Positions 24,682-33,983 are shown, numbered from the stretch's first letter. The stretch: 64,000 nt of DNA from Pacificimonas sp036351775 (GCA_036351775.1 JAZBPX010000064.1:124001-188000); one strand, 5' to 3'. Numbers and translations: made by a program. The notes: generated from the letters alone by a model not told the origin.

Positions 24682-26336
24682 CAGCCGAGCAGCCGCTGCG
24701 CCTGCGCCCGCGCCTCGTCGGTCACGTCCGCGCCCGACAGCATGCGCGCAATCTCCTCCCGCCGCTCATCCGCCGACAGGCGCGCGATGCCGGTCACCGT
24801 CACACCCCCGTCCGCGCGCTTCACAATCCGGAAATGCCCGTCCGCCGCCGCGGCCACCTGCGGCGAGTGCGTCACCACCAGCACCTGCGCTTCCCCGGCC
24901 AGCCGCGACAGCCGCTCGCCGATCGCGCTCGCCGTCGCGCCGCCCACGCCGCGGTCGATCTCGTCGAAGATCATCGTCCCCGCATCGCCCTTCGCCGCCA
25001 GCGCCACCTTCAGCGCCAGCACGAAGCGCGACAGTTCCCCGCCCGACGCGATCTTCGCCAGCGGCCCGAAATCGCTGCCCGGATTGGTCGAGATCAGGAA
25101 TTCCACCCGGTCCGCCCCCCCCGGCCCCCCTTGCCCTTTGCCGAGCGACTCCACCGCCACCTGGAACCGCGCCGCATCCAGCTTCAGCGGCACCAGCTCC
25201 CCCGCAACCGCCTTGGCCAGCGCCGCCCCGCCCGCCTTCCGAGACGCGGTCAGCGCGTTATTCGCCGTCTTGAGCTCGGCCGCAGCCGCTGCCAGCTCCC
25301 CGCGCAGCTCCCCCAGCCGCGCATCGCCCGCGTCCGCCACCTCCCGCTGCCCGCGCAGTTCCTCCAGAAACCCCGGCAGCGCGGCAGGCGTCGTCCGGTA
25401 TTTCCGCGCCAGCGCCCGCATGTCGAACAGCCGCGCTTCGGCATGGTCGAGGTCCGCCTCGTCATAGCGCACCGCCTCCGATGCCGCCGCCAGCCCCCGC
25501 TCCGCCTCGTCCAGCTCCACCAGCGCCCGGTCGACCGCCTCCAGCGCGCGGCCGAGGTCGTCATGCGCCTCCGCGATCCGCCCCAGATTGCGCGCCGCCA
25601 CGCGCAGGCTCGCGCTGATGCCCTTGGACCCAGAGAAATCATCGACCACCGCCGCCAGGTCATCGGCGATCTTCTGCCCCGACAGCATTGCCGCGCGCCG
25701 GTCGGCAAGCTCCGTCTCCTCGCCCTCCTTGGGGTCGAAAGCGGTCAGCTCTTCGATCGCCAACGCCACGAACTCCCGGTCCTCGTCCGCCTTCGCCTTC
25801 GCCGCCTCGGCCTCTGCAAGCTCGGCCTCGATCGCGGACACCCGCGCCCAGGCCGCCGCCACCGCTGCGCGCTCCGCCGCATTGCCGCAGAACTGGTCCA
25901 GAAGCTGCCGGTGCCCGCGCGCGTTCAGCAGGCCGCGGTCGTCATGCTGGCCGTGAATTTCGATCAGCCGCTCGCCGACACTTTTCAGCAAAGCGGCAGG
26001 CACTGGCGTCCCGTTGATCCAGGCCCGGCTGCCGCCATCCGCCTTCAGCACGCGGCGCAAAGTCAGCCGCTCGTCCGCTTCAATCTCGTGATCCGCCAGG
26101 TCCGCCCAGGCCGGGTGCCCCGCGGGCAGCGCGAACTCCGCGCTGACATCGGCCTTCTCCTGCCCGCTCCGCACCAGCGAAGCCCGCGCCCGCTGCCCCA
26201 GCGCCAGTCCCAATGAATCCAGAAGGATCGACTTCCCCGCGCCCGTCTCGCCGGTCAGCACGACCAGTCCGCCGGAAAATTCCAGCTCCAGCCGGTCGAT
26301 CAGGACGACATCACGAACGGACAGCGCGGTCAGCAT
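24681..26336 (-). CDS. recN: DNA repair protein RecN
   Basis: SMC-like ATPase that helps join DNA ends in double-strand-break repair. The 551-residue product has Walker A GETGAGKS at residues 29-36, two long coiled-coil arms in the middle (about 150-370), and the C-terminal head with ASGGELSRFVLALKVAL (signature), MIFDEIDRGVGGATA (Walker B) and VVTHSPQVAA. The length is normal. It follows bamD after a repeat-filled 827-bp gap and is coupled to ligA. Confidence 0.96.
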   Translation of the reverse strand: MLTALSVRDVVLIDRLELEFSGGLVVLTGETGAGKSILLDSLGLALGQRARASLVRSGQEKADVSAEFALPAGHPAWADLADHEIEADERLTLRRVLKADGGSRAWINGTPVPAALLKSVGERLIEIHGQHDDRGLLNARGHRQLLDQFCGNAAERAAVAAAWARVSAIEAELAEAEAAKAKADEDREFVALAIEELTAFDPKEGEETELADRRAAMLSGQKIADDLAAVVDDFSGSKGISASLRVAARNLGRIAEAHDDLGRALEAVDRALVELDEAERGLAAASEAVRYDEADLDHAEARLFDMRALARKYRTTPAALPGFLEELRGQREVADAGDARLGELRGELAAAAAELKTANNALTASRKAGGAALAKAVAGELVPLKLDAARFQVAVESLGKGQGGPGGADRVEFLISTNPGSDFGPLAKIASGGELSRFVLALKVALAAKGDAGTMIFDEIDRGVGGATASAIGERLSRLAGEAQVLVVTHSPQVAAAADGHFRIVKRADGGVTVTGIARLSADERREEIARMLSGADVTDEARAQAQRLLG

Positions 26337-26477
26337 CCCCCCGCCCTATCGCGCCGCCGGAAAAAACGAAATGCGGGAAAACAGTTCGTGAGCGCGCGAA
26401 AACCTCAACGCGCGAGTCCAGCGCTGACCAGCAACCGCACCTCCCGCCAAACCGGGTCCATCCGTGCCATAAAAACT

Positions 26478-26578
26478 GTCATCCCCGCGCAGGCGGGGAC
26501 CCAAGGTCCCGCTTGACTGGCAGACACAGCGGTTTCCATAGGCGGAACGCCGTGGATCCCCGCGTGCGCGGGAATGAC
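26478..26578. repeat. Mosaic palindromic repeat, copy 3
   Basis: Begins GTCATCCCCGCGCAGGCGGG and ends GCGCGGGAATGAC. It has a divergent centre containing CACAGCGGTTTCC, shared in part with copies 2 and 4. Confidence 0.75.
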
Positions 26579-26635
26579 AAAGTGGGAACGGTCCAGGCAC
26601 GCGCTCTAGCTCGCCTCGCCGCCACACCCCTACTT

Positions 26636-26736
26636 GTCATCCCCGCGAAGGCGGGGATCCACAGTGGCGCTTTGTTGGCAAACGCAGCGGTTTCCGCAGA
26701 TGTCACGGCGTGGGTCCCCGCCTCCGCGGGGATGAC
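26636..26736. repeat. Mosaic palindromic repeat, copy 4
   Basis: Nearly identical to copy 2 at 22443-22543 over the whole unit, including the non-palindromic centre GCGCTTTGTTGGCAAACGC. Confidence 0.8.
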
Positions 26737-26858
26737 AAGTTCAGGGGGCCTCCCAAAGCAACGCCCACGCGGAAGCCGAAAAGTCTTGCGTTTACGAACC
26801 GATCGGAACCCCGACGGTGCCAGCCGCCCCCACATTCAGACCGCCTACTACCCCTCTT

Positions 26859-26961
26859 GTCATCCCCGCGAAGGCGGGGATCCACGCCGTAACATCGGCG
26901 GCACCCGCTACATTCGCTAGTAAATGCTGCACCGTGGATCCCCGCCCTCCGCGGGGATGCC
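26859..26961. repeat. Mosaic palindromic repeat, copy 5
   Basis: Begins GTCATCCCCGCGAAGGCGGG. The centre starts CACGCCGTAACATCGGCGGC, as in copy 6. The terminal GATGAC is mutated to GATGCC. Confidence 0.75.
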
Positions 26962-27026
26962 AAAGAGGGAACGGTCCAGGGACGCGCTCTAGATCGCGCC
27001 GCCACCGCTCCTCACCATCCAGAACT

Positions 27027-27127
27027 GTCATCCCCGCGAAGGCGGGGATCCACGCCGTAACATCGGCGGCACCCGCACCCTCGCCAGTCAAAGCCGGACC
27101 ATGGATCCCCGCCTCCGCGGGGATGAC
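27027..27127. repeat. Mosaic palindromic repeat, copy 6
   Basis: Begins GTCATCCCCGCGAAGGCGGG and ends CGCGGGGATGAC. Its centre matches copy 5 for about 25 bases and then diverges. Confidence 0.78.
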
Positions 27128-27163
27128 AGAATAAAAGCGCCCCTGACCTGGGAAGGAAGGCCC

Positions 27164-27943
27164 CTAAGTCGCGTAGCGCTCGATCAGTTCAAACGACCGC
27201 TCGTACCATTTTGACCCCGGGTAATTATATCCCAGCACCGCCGCCGTGCGCCGAGCTTCTTCCGGGATGCCCAGCAAGAGGTAGGCCTCGACCATACGGT
27301 GCATGGCCTCGGGCACATGGCTCGTCGTGTCGAACTCGGAAATGACATTCTCGAACCGCTTCACCGCGGCGATATATTCGCGCCGCTCCAGGTAGAAGCG
27401 GCCGATGGTCATTTCCTTGCCGGCCAGGTGGTCATAGGCCAGGTCCAGCTTCAGCCGCGCATCGGCGGCGTAGCGGCTCTCCGGGTAGCGCCGGATCAGT
27501 TCGGTCAGCGCGCCGACAGCCTGCTGCGTGATCTGCTGGTCGCGCTCCACGTCCTCGATCTGCTCGTAATAGCTGACGGCGGTCAGGTAATAGGCATAGT
27601 CGGCATCCTTGTTGCCGGGATGCAGCGACAGGAACCGCTGCGCCGCGCCGATGGCCTCCTGGTATTGTCCGGCCGCATAATAGCTGAACGCGCTCATCAG
27701 CTGCGCGCGCCGCGCCCATACCGAATAGGGATGCTGGCGCTCGACCTCGTCGAAAACGCCGGCCGCGAGGCGATAGCTGCCCCGGTCCAGGAAATCCTTC
27801 CCCACCGTGTACAGCGTCGCCACGTCCTGCGCGACATAGGACCGGTCGATCACGTCGTTTTCCGGCGTGGACGCACAGGCACCCAGGATCAGGGCGGAGG
27901 TTGCCGCCGCAGCGGCGGGAAGTCGGTACAGGGTCTTTGGCAT
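27164..27943 (-). CDS. bamD: Outer membrane protein assembly factor BamD
   Basis: Essential lipoprotein of the BAM complex that inserts beta-barrel proteins into the outer membrane. The 259-residue product has a signal peptide with lipobox LILGAC (lipidated Cys23). Five TPR-like helical repeats follow, including YRLAAGVFDEVERQHPYS, AIGAAQRFLSLHPGNKDADY and ALTELIRRYPESRYA. Length and motif order are standard. It is the first gene of the bamD-recN-ligA group, although a long repeat block separates it from recN. Confidence 0.95.
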   Translation of the reverse strand: MPKTLYRLPAAAAATSALILGACASTPENDVIDRSYVAQDVATLYTVGKDFLDRGSYRLAAGVFDEVERQHPYSVWARRAQLMSAFSYYAAGQYQEAIGAAQRFLSLHPGNKDADYAYYLTAVSYYEQIEDVERDQQITQQAVGALTELIRRYPESRYAADARLKLDLAYDHLAGKEMTIGRFYLERREYIAAVKRFENVISEFDTTSHVPEAMHRMVEAYLLLGIPEEARRTAAVLGYNYPGSKWYERSFELIERYAT

Positions 27944-28024
27944 GGATCGCTATCTAGGCTGAATGGCTTCGCTCGCCAACCGTTACGCTTCCTGTTTTCC
28001 GGGTCACTTGCTAGCACCCCTCCC

Positions 28025-29176
28025 GTGATCCGTATTCTCACCCTGTCGACCCTCTTCCCGAACCCCGTCCAGTCGGGTCTCGGCAACAATGTCTGGCGGC
28101 AGGTGAAGCGGGTCCACGGCCTTCCGGATGTGGAGGTTACGGTCATCGCGCCGGTCCCGCGCTTCGCCCTGCCCCTGCCCATACCCGGCATGCCCTATTC
28201 TGAACTGCGGGCTGTCCCGGCGCAGCGGACGGAGGGGGGCATTCTCATCCACCACCCGCGCTATGCCGCCCTGCCAAAGGTCGGATGGCGCATGGTCGGG
28301 AACAGCATCGCGTCCGCCGCCGTCCCGCTCGCGCTGCAGTTGCACCGGAACGAGCCCTTCGACCTGATCACCAGCGAGTTCTTCTTTCCGGATGCGGAGG
28401 CTGTCCTGCAGGCGGCGCGGTCTCTCCACATTCCGCATGTCATGAAGGCGCGCGGTTCCGACATTCGGTTCTGGGCAAAAAAGCGGCGACCCCGGCGGCA
28501 GATGGTCGGGGCGGCGCGCTATGCCGCCAGCCTTCTCGCCGTCAGTGATGCGCTGCGCAGCGAGATGGTGCTGATGGGCCTGCCGAGAGAGCGCGTCGCG
28601 GTTCATTATACCGGCGTCGATCTGACAGCCTTTTCGGCGGGCGTCGCACCGCGCGCGAGGAACCATCTGGTGACGGTCGGCAATCTCGTGCCGCTAAAAC
28701 GCCAAAGCCTGGTCGTTCAGGCCATGAAACATCTTCCCGATTTCACGCTGGAGGTCATCGGCGACGGGCCTGACCGCGGCGCGCTCGAAGCACTGGCAAA
28801 GAAGCTCGGCGTCGCTGCCCAGGTCACCTTTGCCGGGCGTCTCGGTCACGAGGAACTGCCTGCGCGCCTCGCCGCCGCGTCGGCTCTCGTGCATGCCTCC
28901 GAAAGCGAGGGGCTCGCCAATGTCTGGGTCGAGGCACTCGCCTGCGAAACGCCGGTCGTCACCACCGATGTCGGCGGGGCGGCAGAGGTCGTTAATCCGC
29001 GCGTTGGACGGCTGATCGGCGTAAAAAGCAGCCCGTTCGGGATCGCAAAGGCGGTCGAGGCAACATTGGCGCAAAGCTTCGCATCCGAGGATTTTGCCGC
29101 GGCGGTAGAGCCTTTTCACTGGGACCGCAATCTCGCCCAGCTTCGCGACATCTACCGGCGCGCGACAAAAAAATAG
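28025..29176 (+). CDS. Glycosyltransferase family 4 protein
   Basis: A 383-residue GT-B retaining glycosyltransferase. It begins VIRILTLSTLFPNPVQSGLG at the GTG at 28025. The much longer open frame upstream runs antisense to bamD and is not credible. The donor-site half carries TVGNLVPLKRQSLVVQAM, then VIGDGPDRGALEALA and the E-x7-E-type SEGLANVWVEALACETPVV with TTDVGGAAEVV. The acceptor-side half has ARGSDIRFW. It probably transfers a sugar during surface polysaccharide assembly. No other polysaccharide genes are next to it, so the product is unknown. It is convergent with the Mth938-like gene. Confidence 0.85.
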   Translation: MIRILTLSTLFPNPVQSGLGNNVWRQVKRVHGLPDVEVTVIAPVPRFALPLPIPGMPYSELRAVPAQRTEGGILIHHPRYAALPKVGWRMVGNSIASAAVPLALQLHRNEPFDLITSEFFFPDAEAVLQAARSLHIPHVMKARGSDIRFWAKKRRPRRQMVGAARYAASLLAVSDALRSEMVLMGLPRERVAVHYTGVDLTAFSAGVAPRARNHLVTVGNLVPLKRQSLVVQAMKHLPDFTLEVIGDGPDRGALEALAKKLGVAAQVTFAGRLGHEELPARLAAASALVHASESEGLANVWVEALACETPVVTTDVGGAAEVVNPRVGRLIGVKSSPFGIAKAVEATLAQSFASEDFAAAVEPFHWDRNLAQLRDIYRRATKK

Positions 29177-29184
29177 CCCTGGCA

Positions 29185-29568
29185 TCAGGCGTTTAGGGGC
29201 AGGATCAGCGCGGCAACCGCGCGGCCCTCCGCCAGCAGCAGGTTATAGGTGCGCGCCGCCGCCCGGCTGTCCATGACCTCAGGCTCCAGCCCCATGCTGC
29301 GCACATCTTCTAACAGACTGAAATCGGGCCATTTCATCGCCGATCCCGTCCCGATCAGCAGGACATCCGGCCGCGTCTCCATCTGTAGGAGAGGCTCGAA
29401 AAGCGTGGTTTCAACAGCGTTTACACCCTCTTCTCCGACTTCCCATAACTGCTCACCGCAGATCAGGAACCCGCCATTCCAAACTTCACCAGCAACCACG
29501 ATTCCCTTCCCGCGAAATCCCTCGATCCGCGGCAACCCGCCATCAGCCTCGGTCCGCTCGAACGCCAT
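29185..29568 (-). CDS. Mth938-like domain protein (DUF498/NDUFAF3-like)
   Basis: A 127-residue protein of the Mth938 fold, related to the complex I assembly factor NDUFAF3 in mitochondria. Recognisable parts are GEVWNGGFLICGE, the conserved VLLIGTGSAM and the C-terminal TYNLLLAEGRAVAALILPL. No catalytic residues are known. It follows secF by six bases on the same strand; secD-secF-Mth938 is a recurring alphaproteobacterial order. This suggests a membrane-protein assembly link (inference). Confidence 0.85.
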   Translation of the reverse strand: MAFERTEADGGLPRIEGFRGKGIVVAGEVWNGGFLICGEQLWEVGEEGVNAVETTLFEPLLQMETRPDVLLIGTGSAMKWPDFSLLEDVRSMGLEPEVMDSRAAARTYNLLLAEGRAVAALILPLNA

Positions 29569-29574
29569 TTCGCG

Positions 29575-30531
29575 TCAGGTTTTCGCCGTGACCCGCTCGG
29601 CATCCCCGGTATCGGGCGGCACGAAACTGTTCGGCCCCACGCCGAGCCAGAGCAGGATCGGTCCCGCCACATAAATCGAGGAGTAAGTGCCGATCACCAC
29701 ACCCAGCAGCATCGCTAGGGTGAACCCGAACAGCACCGGTCCGCCCAGGAACAGGAGCGCGGCAAGCGCGATCACCATCGTCAAACTCGTCATGACCGTC
29801 CGCGCCAGCATCTCGTTGATCGACAGGTCGAGAAGCTCCAGCATATCCATCTTGCGGTATTTTCGCAGATTCTCGCGAATCCGGTCATAGTTCACGATGG
29901 TGTCGTTCAGCGAGTAGCCAATGATCGTCAGCAGCGCCGCGACAATGTTCAGATCAAACTCAAGCCCGGTCCATGCAAACAGCCCCAGCGCAATCAGCAC
30001 GTCATGGGCCAGTGCGATCAGCGCACCCACACCGAACTGCCACTCGAACCGCAACCAGATATAGGCCGCGACACCGATCATCGCGATCACAGCGGCAAGC
30101 GTTCCGTCGCGGATCAGTTCTCCCGACACCTTCCCAGAGACCACATCTTGGGCAAGCAGTTCAGCGTTCGGGTAAGCCTGTTCCAAAGATGTCAGGACAG
30201 CGTCGACCGTCTCCTGAACTGCCTCAGGGTTTTCGCTATCAACGAGCGGAAGACGGATTGAAATCGCATTCTCATCGCCAAAACCACTGATTGTCGAATT
30301 GCCGCGCTCGAGCCCGTCGATGAGCCCCCGCACCTCGTCAATTCGGTACTCGTCCTCGAACTCGACCTGCATCTCAAGGCCGCCAGCGAAGTCGACGCCG
30401 TAGTTAAGGCTCTTCGTCATCAATCCGAAGATTGACAGCGCAACGAGCAGCACCGTGAAGCCGACACCGATATAGCGCCAGCGAATGAAGCCGATATGCG
30501 TGTTGTCGGGTACGAGTTTCAGAAGCCTCAT
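29575..30531 (-). CDS. secF: Protein translocase subunit SecF
   Basis: RND-type inner-membrane protein that, with SecD, uses the proton motive force to finish protein export. The 318-residue product has six predicted helices, the N-terminal GVDFAGGLEMQVEF motif and the C-terminal block IGYSLNDTIVNYDRIRENLR with ARTVMTSLTM. The start ATG at 30531 overlaps the secD stop. The reading frame extends 12 codons upstream, but that would lie inside secD. Confidence 0.96.
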   Translation of the reverse strand: MRLLKLVPDNTHIGFIRWRYIGVGFTVLLVALSIFGLMTKSLNYGVDFAGGLEMQVEFEDEYRIDEVRGLIDGLERGNSTISGFGDENAISIRLPLVDSENPEAVQETVDAVLTSLEQAYPNAELLAQDVVSGKVSGELIRDGTLAAVIAMIGVAAYIWLRFEWQFGVGALIALAHDVLIALGLFAWTGLEFDLNIVAALLTIIGYSLNDTIVNYDRIRENLRKYRKMDMLELLDLSINEMLARTVMTSLTMVIALAALLFLGGPVLFGFTLAMLLGVVIGTYSSIYVAGPILLWLGVGPNSFVPPDTGDAERVTAKT

Positions 30532-32120
30532 ATCGCGATAGCCTTCGGGCGGGCGCGGCGTACCCACTGGGATACCATCAACCTTGTGAATGTGACGGCC
30601 GTGAAGACGCTCGTGGCGATGCCGATCGACAGCACAATCGCGAAGCCTTTGATAGGTCCGCTGCCGAGCCAGAACATGATGATCGCCGCAATGATGTTCG
30701 TGATATTCGCATCGAAGATCGTTGTCCGCGCCAGCTTGTAGCCGCTGTCAATTGCATCGGCCACGCGCCTGCCTTTTCGAAGCTCTTCGCGTATACGCTC
30801 ATTGATTAGAACGTTGGCATCGACCGCAGCACCAACGGTTAGCACAAATCCCGCAATTCCCGGCAGGGTAAGCGTTGCGCCGAGTAATGACATGATCCCA
30901 ACGATGAGCGACAGATTAAAGGCCAACGCGATATTCGAATACAGACCGAAGCGCCCGTAGGTGATGAACATAAAGGCCATCACAGCGATCACAGCGATGA
31001 TCGAGGCAAGGGTACCAGCGCGAATCGAATCCTCGCCGAGCGTGGCATCCACGGTGCGCTCTTCGATAACGGTCAACTCGACCGGGAGCTTGCCTGACCG
31101 CAACAGGATGGCGAGCTCGTTCGCACTCTCGACGGTGAAATTCCCCGAGATAATGCCAGAACCCCCGAGGATAGGCTCGTTAATCCGCGGGGCGGAAATC
31201 ACCGCGTCATCAAGGATGATCGCAAAAGGCCTGCCGACATTCTCCTGAGTGGCCCGCGCAAACCGCCGACTTGCAATACTGTCAAAGCGAAAGCTGACGA
31301 CAGCCTGACCGTCCTGAAAACTCTGCTGCGAGTCCACCAGCTGATCTCCGGAGATCAGAACGCGGCGTTCGACGACAACGGGGCTACCGTCGTCCATGTG
31401 CGGGAGGATTTCGCTGCCAATTGGCGCACGGCCGCGAGCAATGTCTTCCGGGTTCGCGTCGACATCAACCATCTTGAATTCAAGCTGCGCTGTCTGCCCG
31501 AGCAGTTCCTTAAGCGCCTGCGGGTCATCCAGTCCCGGAACCTCCACCACGATGCGGTCAGAGCCCTGCCGAATAATGTTTGGTTCTCGTGTCCCGAGCT
31601 CATCAATCCGGCGGCGAATGACTTCGACAGCCTGAACCATGGCGGCGTTTACAGCCTGCTCGTTGCCGCCGGCTGTGGGTGAAAAGGTGATCCGCGAACC
31701 ATTGGTAACGTTGACGTCGTAGTCGCGCGCGCCGGTCACGCCTACGGCCGTGGTCAACTGCCGCGACACGTCAACCGCTTGGTCTACCCGCGCAGGATCA
31801 CGCACCATGTAGCTGAGCTCGCCATTGCGCAGGCTCACATCACCGATCGCGATCGCGCCGCCCTCCGCACGTCGGAGTTCTGATCGGAGGTTATTCTCGA
31901 GAGACTCCAGACGAGTGTCGAACAGACCGTCCCGGTTTGCTTCAAGAAGAATGCGGCTGCCGCCCTGAAGGTCAAGACCGAGGTTCAGCTGCGCGGTCGG
32001 GACACCATCTGGCAGCTGAGAGAGAGTCTGCTGCGGCACCGCGTTCGGAAGAGCGAACAACACCCCGAGAATGAGAATCGCCCAGATACCGATTGTCTGG
32101 GAACGGGAGAAATCGAACAC
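30528..32120 (-). CDS. secD: Protein translocase subunit SecD
   Basis: Partner of SecF in the SecYEG accessory complex. The 530-residue product has an N-terminal helix, LGLDLQGGSRILLEA (about residues 46-60), the large periplasmic P1 domain with VVEVPGLDDP, and five C-terminal helices including GAAVDANVLINERIREELRKG. It is followed by secF with a four-base overlap and preceded by yajC at 17 bp, forming a yajC-secD-secF operon. Length is within the alphaproteobacterial range. Confidence 0.96.
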   Translation of the reverse strand: MFDFSRSQTIGIWAILILGVLFALPNAVPQQTLSQLPDGVPTAQLNLGLDLQGGSRILLEANRDGLFDTRLESLENNLRSELRRAEGGAIAIGDVSLRNGELSYMVRDPARVDQAVDVSRQLTTAVGVTGARDYDVNVTNGSRITFSPTAGGNEQAVNAAMVQAVEVIRRRIDELGTREPNIIRQGSDRIVVEVPGLDDPQALKELLGQTAQLEFKMVDVDANPEDIARGRAPIGSEILPHMDDGSPVVVERRVLISGDQLVDSQQSFQDGQAVVSFRFDSIASRRFARATQENVGRPFAIILDDAVISAPRINEPILGGSGIISGNFTVESANELAILLRSGKLPVELTVIEERTVDATLGEDSIRAGTLASIIAVIAVMAFMFITYGRFGLYSNIALAFNLSLIVGIMSLLGATLTLPGIAGFVLTVGAAVDANVLINERIREELRKGRRVADAIDSGYKLARTTIFDANITNIIAAIIMFWLGSGPIKGFAIVLSIGIATSVFTAVTFTRLMVSQWVRRARPKAIAI

Positions 32121-32137
32121 TTAATTAGGCTTCGCGG

Positions 32138-32470
32138 CTAGTCGTTGGCGGCAGCGGTCTTCGCCCGCGGGCGCACTTCGGACAGCGTCGCCTTCACCAC
32201 CTTCACGATCGTGCCTGCGGCCACTTCAACATCGATTTCGTCGTCCCCAACCTTTTTCACCTTACCGACAAGACCACCTGCCGTGACAACCGTGTCATTT
32301 TTTTGAACGGCACTAACCATATCGCGGTGCGCTTTCATCCGCTTCTGCTGCGGACGTATCAGAAGAAAATAGAAAATCGGAATGATCAGGAGCAGCGGCA
32401 TGATCGCGCTGAGAAAACCGCCCGCGCCACCAGAGGCACCGGCCTGTGCATAGGCAGGAAATGAAAACAT
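32138..32470 (-). CDS. yajC: Preprotein translocase subunit YajC
   Basis: Small single-helix inner-membrane protein of the SecDF-YajC subcomplex. The 110-residue product has a short N-terminus ending in a membrane helix, IMPLLLIIPIFYFLLIRPQQ. The conserved KRMKAHRDMVSAVQKNDTVV follows, then a GGLVGKVKKVGDDEIDVEVA beta domain. It is the first gene of the operon, divergent from the DUF815 ATPase with a 62-bp spacer. Confidence 0.95.
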   Translation of the reverse strand: MFSFPAYAQAGASGGAGGFLSAIMPLLLIIPIFYFLLIRPQQKRMKAHRDMVSAVQKNDTVVTAGGLVGKVKKVGDDEIDVEVAAGTIVKVVKATLSEVRPRAKTAAAND

Positions 32471-32532
32471 GTGGAAGAACTCGCGGCTGAAAGCGTTGCG
32501 CAGCTACTTAGGCCCGGGCAAGGCAGGGCGCA

Positions 32533-33339
32533 ATGTCGCAGACCGACAACGATAACCTGTCCCGGATAGCGAATGCCCTTGACCGGCTCGCGCCTCAAAC
32601 GCCGGACGCCGATCTGAACACGAGCCCAGCCTATCGGTGGTCAGAACAGGGGCTCGAGGGCCTTCCCGTTGTGCGCGCTCAAAGCCTCGATAGCTTTGCG
32701 GCCATTGATCGCCAACGTGACCTATTTCAGCGGAATCTTCGCGTCTTTGCTGACGGATTTCCTGCGCATGACGTTCTGCTGTGGGGGGCGCGGGGGATGG
32801 GCAAGAGCGCACTCGTCAGATCCGCCGCGGAAACCCTGGATCTCCCCATCATCGAAATCGCGCCAAGCCGTTTGGGGCAGATTGAGCGGCTATTCGCGCA
32901 TGTCGGCAAAGCGGAGCGCCGGTTCATTTTCTTCATCGACGACTTCGGGATAGATGAGCGAAAAGCCGTTCATCGACTGAGGTCGGTTCTGGATGGCAGC
33001 GTGTCTGGACGTCCAGCCAATATCATTCTCGTGGTGACATCCAATCGACGCCACCTGATGGAACGCGAGGCCGGCGCGGCCATCGGCGATGTTCACGCGC
33101 GCGATTCGGCGCATGACGAACTGGCGCTGGCAGAACGCTTTGGCCTGTCAATTGGCTTTCATGGGGCCAGCCAGGATGACTATCTCGCGATCTGCAGAAG
33201 CCTCGCCACCGAGCACGGTATCGATGAGTTCGCGCCAGAGGACGCGCTGTCCTTTGCGCGGCAGCGCGGCGCGCGGTCAGGGCGGATTGCCGCACATTTC
33301 ATTACTGAACTGATCGGTCGAAGGGCCAGTTCGACTTAA
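32533..33339 (+). CDS. DUF815-family AAA ATPase
   Basis: A 268-residue P-loop ATPase with Walker A GARGMGKSAL at about residues 84-93, Walker B FIFFIDDFGIDE at about 134-145, a sensor-like VVTSNRRHLM and the GARSGRIAAHFI C-terminal helix. It matches the DUF815 group found next to yajC in many alphaproteobacteria. The biochemical role is unknown; a chaperone- or loader-like AAA function is only inferred. It is convergent with clpP and the two stop codons share bases, so little or no terminator separates them. Confidence 0.85.
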   Translation: MSQTDNDNLSRIANALDRLAPQTPDADLNTSPAYRWSEQGLEGLPVVRAQSLDSFAAIDRQRDLFQRNLRVFADGFPAHDVLLWGARGMGKSALVRSAAETLDLPIIEIAPSRLGQIERLFAHVGKAERRFIFFIDDFGIDERKAVHRLRSVLDGSVSGRPANIILVVTSNRRHLMEREAGAAIGDVHARDSAHDELALAERFGLSIGFHGASQDDYLAICRSLATEHGIDEFAPEDALSFARQRGARSGRIAAHFITELIGRRASST

Positions 33340-33983
33340 TCGTCGCTCTTTGCGCCATCAGGATCGATCGGCGCCGGCCGCTTCTCGAAAACTTCATCGA
33401 CGATCCCAAACTCCTTCGCCTCATCGGACGACATGAACGTGTCGCGCTCGACAGCCCGCTCGATAACCTCAACGTCCTGACCGGTATATTTGGCGTAGAG
33501 CTCGTTCATGGTCTTGCGGGTGCGGAGGATTTCCTTCGCATGAATTTCGATGTCCGCTGCCGTTCCCTGCATGCCGCCGGAGGGCTGGTGAACCATCACG
33601 CGGGAGTGCTTCAGGGCGACGCGCATTCCTGGTTCTCCGGCTGCGAGGAGGAACGAACCCATGGATGCGGCGAAGCCGGTGCAGACTGTCCCGACCTTTG
33701 GCCGGATGTACTGCATGGTGTCATGGATCGCCATGCCGGCGGTGACGCTGCCGCCCGGCGAATTTATGTACATGAAGATGTCTTTTTTCGGGTTCTCGCT
33801 CTCGAGGTAAAGGAGCTGCGCGGTGATCAGGGTCGCCATCTGATCCTCGACGACGCCGGTCGCGAAGATGATCCGTTCGCGCAGCAGGCGCGAGAAAATG
33901 TCGAAGGACCGTTCGCCCCGGTTCGACTGCTCGATGACGATCGGAACCAGGGCGTTCTGAATTGTGGACAAGGGGTCGGTCAT
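33336..33983 (-). CDS. clpP: ATP-dependent Clp protease proteolytic subunit
   Basis: Serine peptidase that forms the double-heptamer chamber for ClpX/ClpA-driven proteolysis. The 215-residue product has the catalytic triad region: Ser107 in GFAASMGS, His132 in MVHQPSGG, and the Asp in VERDTFMS. YINSPGGSVTAGMAI is the oxyanion strand. The ATG at 33983 has AAAGG six bases upstream; the in-frame option at 33998 is less well supported. It lies behind tig on the same strand, separated by about 160 bp with strong hairpins. The usual next gene, clpX, is not there. Confidence 0.95.
   Translation of the reverse strand: MTDPLSTIQNALVPIVIEQSNRGERSFDIFSRLLRERIIFATGVVEDQMATLITAQLLYLESENPKKDIFMYINSPGGSVTAGMAIHDTMQYIRPKVGTVCTGFAASMGSFLLAAGEPGMRVALKHSRVMVHQPSGGMQGTAADIEIHAKEILRTRKTMNELYAKYTGQDVEVIERAVERDTFMSSDEAKEFGIVDEVFEKRPAPIDPDGAKSDD

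Larger units (their letters stand above)
26337..27163. other. Intergenic block with four mosaic repeats, no gene
   Basis: 827 bp between recN and bamD. It contains repeat copies at 26478-26578, 26636-26736, 26859-26961 and 27027-27127, separated by linkers that themselves recur (for example GGGAACGGTCCAGG at two places here, and a near match at 22326). The open frames here are repeat-derived and I do not support them as genes. Confidence 0.75.

Noticed and set aside
23116..25467. Plus-strand frame of 783 codons opposite ligA and recN
   Set aside because: Antisense shadow with Arg/Pro/His-rich translation and no domain.
22222..27127. CRISPR-like regularly spaced repeats
   Set aside because: Units are about 100 bp, palindromic at both ends, have related rather than unique spacers, and no cas genes are present.
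27299..28024. Long plus-strand open frame giving a 625-residue protein ending in the glycosyltransferase
   Set aside because: The first 242 codons run antisense to bamD and show no domain; the glycosyltransferase fold starts at the GTG at 28025.
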